Source: Sipunculus nudus
Taxonomy: Eukaryota; Annelida; Sipuncula; Golfingiida; Sipunculidae
DNA length: 64,000 bases
Direction: 5' to 3'
NCBI GenBank assembly: GCA_026874595.1
Contig: CM049306.1
Span: 39,124,019 to 39,188,018, forward strand
Below the pieces are notes generated by a model. The model was given only the letters and a program-made list of their open reading frames with translations, was not told the origin of the DNA and searched no databases. The translations under genes and the position numbers were made by a program. Of this stretch, positions 1 to 13,500 are shown in pieces (position 1 is the stretch's first letter; each line of letters starts with the position of its first letter).

Positions 1-1516
1 CGGGTATCCACAATAATCATGATATCAGTTGCACTTGCTGAACCATGTTTTAGTTGCTTCGTATCAGGCTTGGATCAAGTACATGTTCATAATTTATAGT
101 ATTTGTCTTGTCATGTACTTTTCAGTACTTAAAAAATATCAATCAAGAACATTTCAAACAATGGTGTAGTAATATATATTATCAACCATATTATAGTATA
201 ATAAACCCCCCCACCCACCCTTTCTCTCTCTGTGTCTCTCTACCTGACTTTCTGTCTGTCTCTCTCACTTTGTCTGTCTGTGTGTCTTTCTCTCACTCTC
301 ACTCTCACACATTCACACCATGATAGACACAAACATTTTAAAACTAGATGAGTTGTACTGACCTTGTTGACCTTCATATTTTTCATTGTAATGTGGTTCA
401 GTATTCAGTGGATCACAGGGTTATACAGTCAGCTCATGGTTATTGGCAGTAATAGTAATACTATTCATGGATATAGAACAGAACCCCTGATTTTTCTGTT
501 TTTCCCATCCTGTATTCTGTTTTCTTTTTTTTATTTCTGTTTGTATTAATACAGATATTACAGTTCTATTATCCTGTAGGTTGCCATAGTATCATAACAT
601 TGCTCCAGTATGTTATCTATAGGGCTGCTTGTATGACCATACTTTGCCATCCATCTGTTCTAGCCATTCATCTGTTTTGGCCTTCCATCTGTATTGGTCA
701 TCCATCTGTTTTCTGCCCTCCATCTGACCTGGCCATCCACCTGCAGATAGAGTTTTGGCTAGTCCTATTGTCGAATTGGAAAAGAAGTTATAGATGTTAC
801 CTGAAGTTGTCCACAATAAAAGCTGGCCTATTACAATTATGACCATAAAATTTATGATCAAATTTGAAGAGAGCTAAATAGGGGTTCATTGTCCAATGGT
901 CAATTGTTTTGTTTCTTATTGTCTGTCTGTCACTCCTTTCTCACTCTCTACCTCTGACTCTTTCACAGTGTCCAATCCTGGTTTATCTGCTTCATTTTAC
1001 TATCTGAGATGTTCTGTCATTGCTGACATCATTCTTTTAAATGTAACAAAATGTAGAAATATGCTGGTCAGTAGGGTATTCATAAGTTCATGGTCTGTTT
1101 AGTAGTGATTTTTATAACAGTTCTTGGTTACTTTATGTTTCCTACTCAGATGGTATTCATATGGTTTTATTTGCAGAATTCCCCGCATCACAATGCCCTT
1201 AATATATAAAAGCTGGTTTAACTTCACCTCTGGCAATATATAGATATGGATCAGTTTTATTGAAAATTGCTGGCTTATGTCACATTTTTAATTTGTGTAT
1301 ATTTAATGTATGAATCTATGATGTATACTTCTAAAACAGAAGCTTCTTGGAGCATGCACTTTAACGCATTCGTAAATTGTATAGGCATAGTCAGATGGGA
1401 AAATGGTACATGTGTTCAGTTAGTTGTATTCCTGACAATTAACACTGTGAATAATGGTCAGATATTATCTGTGCCATCTGGTACATCTGTGTTTCCATTT
1501 CTTCTGTGTCTTACAG
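1..1516. other. Intron or upstream sequence, no exon seen
   Basis: No exon is recognisable here. The residues expected just upstream in FBXL5 (the segment with the His-Glu iron ligands near human positions 57-61) are not encoded on the + strand of this stretch, so it is probably the 3' part of an intron. Positions 205-320 are a CT-rich low-complexity tract. The last bases are a good acceptor, a pyrimidine-rich run ending ttacag at 1516. Confidence 0.6.
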
Positions 1517-1666
1517 GATAACAGGTTGACAGAGATGTTGGATGTAATTGAAGATGGTTACAGAAAGAAGACTGCAGAAGATCGCATTAACTACGGCTTA
1601 CAGCTGCGCAGGTCCCTCGAGGATTTTACTGACACATTTATCCCGCACATGCAAGAAGAGGAGGAG
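1517..1666 (+). CDS. FBXL5: FBXL5 exon: hemerythrin-like domain, third and fourth helices
   Basis: Fifty codons, phase 0 at both ends, acceptor ttacag and donor GTGAGA. It starts [15 protein letters not shown], aligning with human DNKLSEML from residue 82. It ends [10 protein letters not shown], which aligns with human FLPHMKEEEE and keeps the diiron ligands equivalent to His126 and Glu130. The other ligands (His15, His57, Glu58, Glu61, His80 in human) belong to exons outside the window. Confidence 0.95.
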
Positions 1667-4600
1667 GTGAGATGTGTCCTAAAACACATTTAACCAAAAT
1701 CAAACATTGATCTATGCCTACCATTACACTTGCAGCACTGTCGTTATCAGAAAAACTGGTTGGACAAGACTTTCGTTTTGACAAACAGTTGTTCAGATAA
1801 ACCATTTTGCAGGATCCACCATGATTGCCAAGTACTTGAAGTTATCAGAAACTGACAGACCGAAATGAATGGAGCTATGCCAAGATAACCCTTTGTTATG
1901 TTTTCCATCAATTTAATTAATGAATCATCCGAAATACATTGAAATTATTGCTAAAAAGCCCTGGTAAATTAAGCAGTACTTTTCCCCGCTATTCTCTTTA
2001 AATTTGCTTTGAATTAGACATTCTTTGTTACCAACTTTTTAAAATTTTTTCATTGTTCTGATTGCTGATAAAAGATCAAATGTTCTAGTTCTCATTGTTT
2101 CAATTTAAGAAAACAAAAGTTTTTTCAGATGAATGGTATTTGGATAAATGATTTTTCTATAGATCATTATAATTAGGCTCTTGGCAGAGATCTTCATTTT
2201 TTGTCACAAGAGTTTAGGTTTCCAAAGATTAAGCTTTCCAATGAGAGCAGTCCCTGGCAGCTCAAAGCAGAGGATCCCTTTGACAAATATGTAAACCTTA
2301 TGTTTTTAGGATAAATCCTTTTCTTCAGGTCTAAAGTAACAGATTCCTGAGAAATATTGGTCTGGCTAACCCAGGTGTTTAGAATCTTTAGTGGGTTTTA
2401 AGTATTTCTGTTGCATCCTTAATTTTTTTTTATTTACTATATGTATATGTGCCTGTATGTGAAATGATATCAAAAGTACTGATTTTTAGCTCAGCTGACT
2501 GAAAGTCATCTGAGCTATAGCGATCACTCTTTGTCCGTCGTCCGTCTGTCCGTCCGTTAACAAGGCACAAATCGTAACCGCTGGACCTAGAACCTTGTAA
2601 CTTGGCATTCTGAGAGGTCCATGAAAAATCTCCTTGGAAACCAGAAATTAGGTCTCTGTTACCCATATCCTTCGAGCTATGGGGCCCCAAAGTACCCCCC
2701 AGAAAAGTCAACAATTTCATACAAAAACATCAATATCTCATTAACTACATCACTGATGGTCAAGATTTTTTGCATACATATTGATCATGAGATGTTCCAT
2801 TAGTTCCTGCAGACTGGTGGCGCCACCTGTATTTTTCGATTTTATACAAATTTTTTTCTCTATTTTTGAGACCTTTAAAAATGTGAACATCTGTTAACAA
2901 GGCACAAATTGTAAAGACTGGACATAGAATCTTCATTCTTGAGACATTGAGAGGTCAATGAAAAAATGTCCATAGAAACCAGAAATTAGGTCTCTGTTAC
3001 CCATATCCTTCGAGCTATGGGGCCCCGAAGTACCCCCCAGAATAGTCAAAAATTTCATACAAAAACTTCAATATCTCATTAACTACATTACTGATGGTCA
3101 TGATTTTTTGCATGGATATTGATCATGGAGTGTTTCATCAGTTCTGCAGACTGGTGGCGCCACCTGTATTTTTTCAATTTTTACGAATTTTTTTCTCTAT
3201 TTTTGAGACCTCTGAAGATGCAGTCATCTGTTAACAGGGCACAAATCGTAACGACTGGACCTAGAATCTTCTCTCTTGACGTGCAGAGAGGCCCATAAAA
3301 AGTCTCCTTGGAAACCTGAAATTAGGTCTCTGTTACCCATAACCTCTGAGCTATGGGGCTCCAAAGTACCCCCCAGAATAATGGAAAATTTGATACAAAA
3401 GTTCAAGTAACTGATCAACTATTGCATTGATCACCATGATTCTTTGCATTGATTTTGATCATGGGGTGTTTCATCAGTTTCCGCAGACTGGTGGTGCCAC
3501 CTGTATTTTTTCTATTTTTACGTGTTTTTTTCTCTATTTTTGAGACATTAAAAGATGCGATCATCGGTAAACAGGGGGCAAATCCTAATGACTGGACCTA
3601 GAATCGTCTCTCTTGACATGCAGGGAGGCCCATGAAAAGTCCCCTTGGAAACCTGAAACTAGGTCTCTGTTACCCATTTTCTTCGAGCTATGGGGCTCCC
3701 AAGTACCCCCCAGAATGATGGAAAATTTGATACAAAAGCTCAGATGTTAACCTTAGTCATGCAACCTTATAGCCTATTTGTCTAAACATATAACATCTGA
3801 CCTGAAATATTCTATGAATATTTATTATGCTGTACAAAGTCAACTAATGTTTATGTATACATAAGGTTATTCCAAAAATAAGATTTCTGTATTCTGATTT
3901 TGCATTCACTAGCCATCTATTAATATTCAGAATATATTGATACAAAAAAGTTAATATATTAGCATGAAAAACACTTTGTTCAATAAAATAACTATTTGCT
4001 AACTGATAAAAGTATCTATAGTAACAACACCAGATCTCATCAACACCTTTAGTCTCTATAAATAGCCTTCACACAATCCCAACATCAGTTCACATCAAGA
4101 TTCTAGACATTCATAAATAACTTTGGCATGATGGCAAGATTACAAGTGGAACACATGTTTTAACCTTCAACTGTTCCTACAACTTGGTATGCATTTTCAT
4201 GGTAAGTTAAGTGTTTTATTTTAATACAGTCAATACAAATTTATATGTAAAATGTCACTTTATCAGCAGAAATCCTGAAACCCCATAAAACTGATTTCAT
4301 GCCAATCTGTCCTCCAGTGTGACATAACTCCTCTACACACATATCACCCAAGCACTAAACCTGCTGTTTATTCCATTACACATGTTTCCATGAGGCCTTG
4401 TTGTTTTACACTAGAAAAAATATAGTTGTTCCATTTTCTCAACACCAGGTTATGTGCTCAAGTTTGGTATGTTGATTTATCATTTATTCATTGTCTGTGC
4501 ATTCCAGAACAAAAAAAACCTTGCAGTTCCACTTTATTTCTAGTCTGTATGCGCAACATGCTGTTACCAGCAAAATTTATTCTTGCAATACCAGTTAAAA

Positions 4601-6985
4601 CTAATGTCTGATGACTACATATTCATTAGATTTTGCATGCAAAACATGCTTGTAATTCAAGTTCAGCTGAGCGTCATCGCCCATGGGCCTCTTGTTAATT
4701 GTACAAATTAAATGCTTCGAAACATGATATGATTTATTAGCATCAAGGCATTTGTTTCTGTTGGCATGAAATTTTTCTGTTACAGAATTTGGAAGGATAA
4801 CATAATGATATATCAGTAAAGAATATAAGCAAGTGTCCTTCTGACATGTCAGTAGATGTCAGAAGGACACTTTACAACGGACCTCAAAGGTCACATGACA
4901 TTAACAGCAACAAAAATAAAACTTTGTAGCACTTTACTTGTTGTACTGTGTACATGCCAACCAGGCCAGCACTGTAATTGCATCACAAAAACTTTTATGA
5001 TTCAGGCTCTGGGCATTTCTGCAAATCTATGTGGCTGCCAGTTAGTATTTTTGATTAAGTAACACCCAAATTTTGTGAGTACAGACAAAGTCATCCGAAT
5101 CTTGTGGTTATCAGTTTATAACCACAGGGCTGTACAGGAGATATAGGTGGTACAAATATGTGACACACTCATTAAAGATGAACTGCTGCGTGATTGTGTG
5201 GTCCAGGTGTGGAGAGGTAGCAGGAATTATTTTTTGTGAGGCTGTCAGGTTGGTCTTTATTAGAACAGCTGATTATATTGAATTCATGTAATATTTTACT
5301 GCATGTTTATGTGCAATTATTTCCATGGGTAAACACAAGCCATCAAACCACTTAGTATAGCAGATGTTACATCCATAAATGAAAGCATTTCTGTTGGTCA
5401 CATTTAACATTATTTATTATTCCTCAGGAGAATTCTTATCTTAAATGAATCCACCAGACTTAAATTGTGTAATTCACTACAATAAATCTATCAGGATATT
5501 CATCAAGGAAAAAGACAAATTTTTTGGCTGACAGATTCTTCATTTCAGTTTCCCTATAATTACTGTATTGTAGGATGTCCATAATAAATATTTTCATCCT
5601 GAAAGAACTGTTTGTGTTAAACAGTAAAACCTTATTTAATGACCGCCTAACTTTAGCGACACCTCAAAATAATGACCACTTGTTTACGGTCCTGATTCTT
5701 TATTTATCTTAACATAACAGTTAACACCTCATTTATATGACCACCTGGAAAATGCGACCACCATATTGAGGTCCCATTGATGGTTGTAAATCCAAGGTTT
5801 TACTGTATTATGAGGTATCTGTACCCTCTTCGGGCAAGTCTTATAAGTAAAAAATTTTTTTTCCAGGTTTTCCAGCCATTGTTAGAAAAATATCTAAGCA
5901 CGGAAGAGTTGAAGGAGCTGAAGCTAAGAGTGATCCAGGAACACAGTGACAGTAGATGGTGGGAGAACTACCAGGGCAAAGTGGAATGTAACAGTAAGTC
6001 TCAGTCAGTGACAGTAGATGGTGGGAGAACTACCAGGGCAGTGGAATATAACAGTAAGTCTCAGTCAGTGACAGTAGATGGTGGGAGAACTACCAGGGCA
6101 GTGGAATATAACAGTAAGTCTCAGTCAGTGACAGTAGATGGTGGGAGAACTACCTGGGCAAAGTGGAATAGTACAGCAAGTTTAATTTGTACTTCAAAGA
6201 AAAAATGAATAACTAGCAGTTGGATAACTGACAGAGCAAGCAACATAGCTGAGGAAAAACAATATATATATGTTGTGTAAATAAGATCTGATGTAATATT
6301 GAATTACCAGTTCTTCAATGGTACCACGTTTGGCACATGAAATCATGTTTTTCAGTAACCATGTTGGACTTGTATCTGTATTTGAAGGCATGTGACAGTA
6401 CAAAAAACTGAAATGTGTTTTTGATGTATTGTTTTCCCTTATCACACGATTTCCCCACAAATGTGATCATGCATAAGTAGCTGTTTAATCTACAGATTGA
6501 AGCAGAAGTAGGGACAAATGTTTAATTTATCAGACTTCTATAATTCTTAATTCAATTTTTTGCCAGATGAGGTCATTGCAGAGAGTGATGAAGACTTCTG
6601 TGAGGAGAGTAATGTTGATGCCAAGGGAACGGTGGTGCCCTCTGGTGTCACCATAAATGACTTGCCAGAAGAGGTGTTACTGAAGATCTTCTCCCACTTG
6701 GAGCCCCCTGTGCTGACTCGCTGTGCCCAGGTCAGCCAAGCCTGGAACAACCTGGCCTATGATACTAGTCTCTGGAGGGACCTCTACCCAGTAAAATGGG
6801 CCCAAGGTAAGGAATACAAAAGTGCTGCATTTCATTCCAAAAACAACTTCTCAGGTTTGTTCTCAGGTTTGTTGACAGTCTTTGCTTTTAAACTTGGGCT
6901 AACTATACATGTAATAATGTACAGTTGAACATTGCCAGTTTACTGGTTAAAATTTTCAGCATAAATGATGAAAAAAGTAACAGGG

Positions 6986-7038
<53 letters not shown>

Positions 7039-10000
7039 GTAAAACTTTTATATGTCAAGCTTTCTCAAAGCTTCTGATCAGATCACTCAAAGATTGTCCA
7101 AGAATTTGTATACTGTTTTTGAATATAAAGACATGGTCTAAATTTTGCACAGTTTTCACTCATTGTTTTGTGAGGGTTCCATTTTCACGGTCATAGTATT
7201 CAGTCACCTATACAGAGTTTATCAATTATTGTGTGAATTAATATATTATAGAATTTGAATGGTGTAATTGTAAAAATTGAGGGAATTTAAAGAGTGGAAA
7301 TTTTTGTTTATTATTGAATGTTATAATTACATACAAAAATTATTATTTATATTACTAAATATTGACCTTGCAACTTATGATGCTACAGCCATGGATAATG
7401 TACATGAGATGCCAGATAGGTTGTAAAATAAATGACAATGATGAGGTGAGGATTTTACTTCCCAATATAGCAATAATTTCCCTTTCGAAAATATAATGAA
7501 TGTGACGTACAGAGAAAGAAGCAACCACTGTATGTATCATGACATTTCATACAAGGCAGTCTTCAGATATAAACATATCTGAAGTGACGAGCATCCAGTG
7601 TATCATTTGTGAGGTAGCTGAGTCTGTTTTTTTTAGGCCTTTGGAGTTACAAGCATACTGGTGATGGTACAGGAGATGATGAAGAAGTGGAGGCTCTGGA
7701 AGAAGTGGAGGAGTACTTGATGATGGATGAGGATGCAGATCGTGATGAATCAGATGAGTCAGAGATGTCATCAGAGGCTAATGAGGTGTACATGCAGGTG
7801 AACCTCTTTCACAGCTGCTGCAGCTGTACATACAGCTGTCTCCCAACTGTGGATGATTTCAAAGCTGGTTTTTATTCATATAACAAATTTACAAATTTCA
7901 AGGTTAGCATTAACCTGTGATTCGATTATTGGTCACCTAATTTATATTGAATAAGGGTTATTTGACACCTTTCCAAAGTTAAGTGTATATTAAATTTTCC
8001 TTTATGAATGAATAATGATAATTTGATGTTCTACAGCTCCAACGAGAATCCAAGATACTCAATGGACTGGTCAAGTATGTGCTGCCATCTGCAGGGCTTG
8101 GAGTGCGACACCTGTCCCTTGGAAACAGCAAAGCTCTCACAAACGGCAAGGCAAGTTAATTTGTGTTTCTTTAGAACAAGCTTTTTATTACTGATTAAAA
8201 CTTCCATTGTATAACTTTTTGTTTGTGTAAGTAGTATTATTAAATGAATCTTAGTGAAACTAGTAATTTTCATTATAAACTTGTGGATTCTCAATAGTTA
8301 TAGGTTTAGAAACATTAGATTTTATATTAAAACTGTGGTCTACAGTACAGGTTATTTGACAAGGAAAGAATTGTGCTGGAAGTAGCTCATTGATATATCT
8401 AATTTCATAACAGCCACAGTGTTGCTATATCATAGCATTCACCCATGTCAAAATCTGCTATGGTAGTGTAGTTCATGTTTCAGTATGGTTGATACATGCT
8501 GAACTATAAGTCACTCATGTAAAAGTTGAAAATGGACAAGGAAGCTTCTCCTTATGGACACCGCTTTTCCATGGGCACCTCCCTATTAAGTGCACATTAT
8601 GTGGTCCTATGAGGTAAAACCTTTGAGGTCTGTAACCTTCCAATCTGTGCAACTCTCATTTTAGATTACAGGATTCACCCTTGTTTGAACCCACAATGGC
8701 TGTGTAGTTTGTCTGAATATGATTTCTATATGTTTCATTGTAAGGTCACTGAAATTCAAATGTAAAATGTACAGTGAAGCATCTCCTATTTCTGCACATC
8801 ACTGTTGCGGCCACCTGTTTATTACAGACAATTGAGATGTTCTTTGGTGTTTCTGCAATCTCTGGTATGGCCAGGTAACTCTCTATCATTTAGCAAAAAC
8901 TGAGCACTGGCTGGCGTCTTTAACTAGGAGATTACACAGTACCTAGTGTATAAAATAGTCTGGTGTTGTCCTTACAGCTGAAGAAGATCCTGGAGTATTG
9001 TCCAAACCTGGAGCACCTGGACATCTCACAGACGAGGGTGTCGGACGTGGCCTTCAACAGGTAAGATCCATCAGTAATACAGGCCTTGCTGGTCAAGCAC
9101 ATACATATACCTTCCTGTAATAGACATTAGGGCTGTATCAGTATATCGATATAACAATACGAATCGATACACGACGTCAATACGATAATCGAAATTTGTT
9201 GCATGCTGTATTGGTCGTATCGATTGATTGCTAATGCATAGGGATATAACTCTAACTTTTAATATAACCATAACGATTTATAAATTTAAATGCACTGTAT
9301 ATTTGTTGCTTTGGCTTTTAAAACTTGTTAATAAATGTATATAAGCATGCACATCAGTACTTTCATGACAAGCAGGCACATGTGAGTGATAACAGGAGAA
9401 TGATTCTGACAATTCGATATAATATAAAAATTTTTTCTTTTATGTCGGTTTTTACAAACAAAGACAACATTAACCATAGGCTATTATGACCGACCACACT
9501 CTTATCATACATTAATTAAAATTAAATAATTTAAAATATTAAAAATAATAATAAAAATACATTAACTTGCATAAAAATAAGTATCACAAGTCTGATCAAT
9601 TTTAAGGATCAAAGTTAAGCATGAAGTTGTATAATGCGAATAACATTTGATTTATAGTCCTTATAAATTACAGTGACCAATTCATATTGAAAAAAAAATC
9701 ACAATAAGGCATGAAGTGACAAAACAAATTGGAAATGGCATACGGCCCAAAGAAGGATGTCAATTTTTATAAAGTGATATTAAGTATTACACAGTTTACA
9801 ACCGCAGGATGCCCCTTTAGAGTACGATAACTTTATTTTGAATGCTCTAAGGGACTCTGCATTTTTATAGTCTATCAGAAGAGAATTCCATAGCATAGTA
9901 CCAAAATGTTTTAGCGAGTGGGTTCCATACGTAACACTATTTGTTACCAGCACTGCAGGTCCATAGCTAGCTAGCCTGGTGACACGACCAGAAATAGGTG

Positions 10001-10265
10001 AAGTGGAGTACTGTTTAAGATACACTGGACTTAGATTATGAATTACTTTGAAAATCTTTACGCAGAAAGTCATAGGTTACTCAAAACTCCCGCATTGGAC
10101 ATCAGATGTCAAATAAATGGTTAAAGCCTGGGGACAAATCCTGTACAAACAGGAGAGTGACTAATGGGATTCATATTCACAGAAATATACAAAACTTTGT
10201 AATTACATGACATAAAAACACAGCCTATGATCTTCCCCACCAAACGCAATAAAAAAGTGTTTGTG

Positions 10266-10297
<32 letters not shown>

Positions 10298-10446
10298 TAG
10301 CTCAAGGCACAAAGAAGATCCAGATTTTGGTAGTCTTGATTAGATAGATTTTGATAATTAAAATCAACTGGTCTGATTATCTATTTAATATCAAGCTTAA
10401 GCTGCTTAAGTGCATAGCATAGTAAATATGTTGTATGTTAAAATAC

Positions 10447-10502
<56 letters not shown>

Positions 10503-13500
10503 AACAGAGCTTTTATTTAGAAATGGAAAGAAAAATAAACGTATCGTCAATATGTATCGGTATCAAATTAACTGTATCGCAATACGTATTGTATAGGAAG
10601 AGGCGGACCGATACCCAGCCCTAATAGACAGACTTCACATCAGGGCTCCAACGGATTGCTATTGATTCAAATGAAAAAATTGTCTCCTGTATTTTCCAGC
10701 ATTTGGACTTCAGTTTCCTTTTCATATATTTATCACTGCACAGTAGTGTTGTAGATATAATTGTTTATACTGAATAATTGTTGTTAAATAAACCTATTAT
10801 AATTGAAAACATGCTGCTCTTTTTTAGAACTGCTCATGTAAATGATACAGTCCATACAGTTATAGCTATCTATAAAAATAAAACAGACCTTAAGAAACTG
10901 CTTGGTGAAGAGATGGTCATGTTAATTCTGCTTGGGGAATAGATGGTCATGCGAATTAAGTGTGTAAACCACATATATGGTTGATAACAAACTATTTTTC
11001 CTGTATTTTTGGCTGAAAATACCTCTGAACTCCTATATTTTTGTCTCAGGTCCTATAAAATTCCTATATTTCTACAGGATCCTTGTGGGAACCCTTCCTC
11101 AGTTCACATAAAACTATATAATGTCACACATAACACTCCATTTTATTATATTGATTATTTGTTTATTAACTGTTTGACAGGAATTGCATTCAGCAGAACA
11201 CACATGCCAAGGCAATAACATCCTTGAGCTGCACAAACTCTACTGCCGTCTTCCCTGGCCCATGTGCTGTCCCTCCACAAAAATGCACGGAATATGGTTC
11301 TGTAGTTTTTGCCCAGTTATACTAAATGTATCAAATGACATGGTTTCATAACTTAACCCTTTACTGTTCAGATTAGCCTGTGGATTGTCACACTCCTACT
11401 GTTCAGATTTATTTTGCATTTTTTCCACATTTTGAGATGAATCTATATAAGAGACATTAACTCAGTAACCGTTAAAGGTATCTTTGTGAAATTTTCAGCT
11501 TTTACTGTCAGGTATATGTCCATCATGTTATTTTATTTATTTTCTATATACCTGGTTTGATATGTATGTAACTAAGGTATATACAGGTAAAAACAGGTAA
11601 ATCTGTACTAACTGTATTTCCACTCACTGGTATATCACCAAAATGACCCCTTTCATCCTGTTCAGATAACCCATTAACCATTTGATAAAAACAGGGAAAT
11701 TTAAGGATTTTTTTTCACTCTAAGGTAATTATTAATTAAAGGTAAGAAAAAGGTAAATGATTTGGTTTAATACTGGAAAGGGAACCACCAACGAACCAGA
11801 ATGTGCAAGTAAAATTGGATTTTTCTGTGGAAATCAAATATTTTTCACCTGAAAAGCTTGCTGACCCAAAGAGCACATTCTATGATTATTAACATATAAC
11901 ACATATGTTTACCTGTACAGGTAAGTAAAGGTAAATTATTTTTTTTTCTGAATATGTTAGCAAACACCTTGTTCATCAATATAGTTACTATAAATTAATA
12001 CCTTCTCTATTTATGGACTGTATAATTCATTTTGATATAAGAACAGGTGCTTTTAATACAGTAATTAAGTTACCTATGTGAATAGTACCTTTGTTCTTCA
12101 ACTGATCTAATTACCTGTGGCAGTGACAAAATCATGCTGAAAAGTGGCTGAGAAGAATATGGATAAACAAGTGTCAACTGTGTAAAACCATTATATTTTG
12201 ATTTTTCAGACATGTAAAACATAAATTGATAATTTTGGTTACGGTTACACATAAAAACATACTCACCTGTACAGGTGAGTTCAGGTAAATACAGGTAAAT
12301 TATTTTTTTCATGAAGTATTTATTTTATACATGTAATAAGGGAGAAAAAAAACATACAACTTAATTTTGAGTGCCATGTGTAAAATTTATGAATTATAGG
12401 TACTAACTGCACTATTTATTGGGTTACCTGAAATGATACCTTTGATCTTAAACAGATTTAATTACCTTTGTAAGTACAGAATATAAAGACAACTTTTCAT
12501 TTTAAAAGTGGAGAGGAAAATTTTGAAGGAGTTAAAACAATATGCAGAAGCTATCTTTTAATTAACTGCACAGCGACGAGACTTGTGGATTTCAATTTTG
12601 CCAATTTTTACCTGTAAAAGTTTACTCACCTGCACAGGTAAGATCAGGTAAATAAAGGTAAATTCTCATTTTTTTAATTTAAATTATATATTATACTTGT
12701 TATAAGGGACATTGCAATAAAAACTATTTACTTTGTTCCAATGTGCAAAATATATAATTTATGGGTGTGAAATGCACTAATTATCTGGTTACCTGTAATA
12801 TACCTTTTTATGTCAAATTAAAATAGTTTTACATGTGCAGGCAAAAACAAATCGCCGACTGATTTTAAAATAAAATCTGGAAAAATGTGTCTACCCTGTT
12901 TGTTAACATTTCATGCAATAATAAAATTGCTGTTTAGTTGGTCTGTCGCGTTTATCTGCACAGGTAAAAATCCAGGTGCGACAGGTAAACAGGTGTGCAC
13001 TTGGTTCGATCAACGATTAGCCTAAATAAACGTTGATATATCCAAATCTTTCCCATTCGAAACAGTGCGATGGTACTAAAATTTGAAATAGAAAATCAAA
13101 ACCAAAATGTCTTACACTTGTGAAAACTCTTATTTTCTTAATTGAGGGTATCCATGCAATTTCTTTTGTAGTACCCGCCCCTCCACGGCTGACGGTGATT
13201 GAGCGATAATGAGTGAATTTAGCAATATGTAGCAAACAAGGTACATTAACGAGGCGGTTTTCCAGACTTTAGTCGCAGAATTATCCTATCTAGTCAATAT
13301 AACGGAAAAATAAAAATAAATAAAACATTTACTGGACAATTAAGATGCAAGACGACACGTCTGTTTGGGTTTTTTTTCCTGTAAGGTCCAATTTTACCGC
13401 GTCATCCCTCAGCCAGCGGTGACGCACTGACGCTGTAAACTTTTCTCACCCAATCGTATCTACTTTTACATCGGCAAGGTTCACGTGACTGGGTCTGGCG

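Larger units (their letters stand above)
1667..5866 (+). other. FBXL5 intron, 4.2 kb, repeat-filled
   Basis: Bounded by GTGAGA and ttttccag. It holds a tandem-core dispersed element (2488-4694), a perfect 17-bp hairpin (4831-4872) and a small pogo/Tigger-like MITE (5622-5805). Nothing recognisable was seen in 1700-2480 or 4880-5610. Confidence 0.85.
9128..10623. mobile_element. hAT-like non-autonomous DNA element, 1.5 kb
   Basis: Ends are inverted repeats: TAGGGCTGTATCAGTATATC at the left, and the right end reads (reverse complement) TAGGGCTGGGTATCGGTCCG. Subterminal ATCGATA/ATACG motifs occur at both sides. Flanking 8-bp duplications are ATAGACAT (9120-9127) and ATAGACAG (10624-10631), 7 of 8 identical, as expected for hAT elements. 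No transposase remains. It carries a fragment of a LINE (9780-10073), a 28-G tract and an AT microsatellite. Confidence 0.75.

Noticed and set aside
1-1516. Upstream FBXL5 exon with the other hemerythrin iron ligands
   Set aside because: Searched for the HEQIENE-type segment by eye on the + strand and found none. Those exons must lie left of the window.
8150-8160. GT donor at 8155 for the FBXL5 exon
   Set aside because: It would shift the frame into the next conserved LRR exon. The GC donor at 8151 keeps phase.
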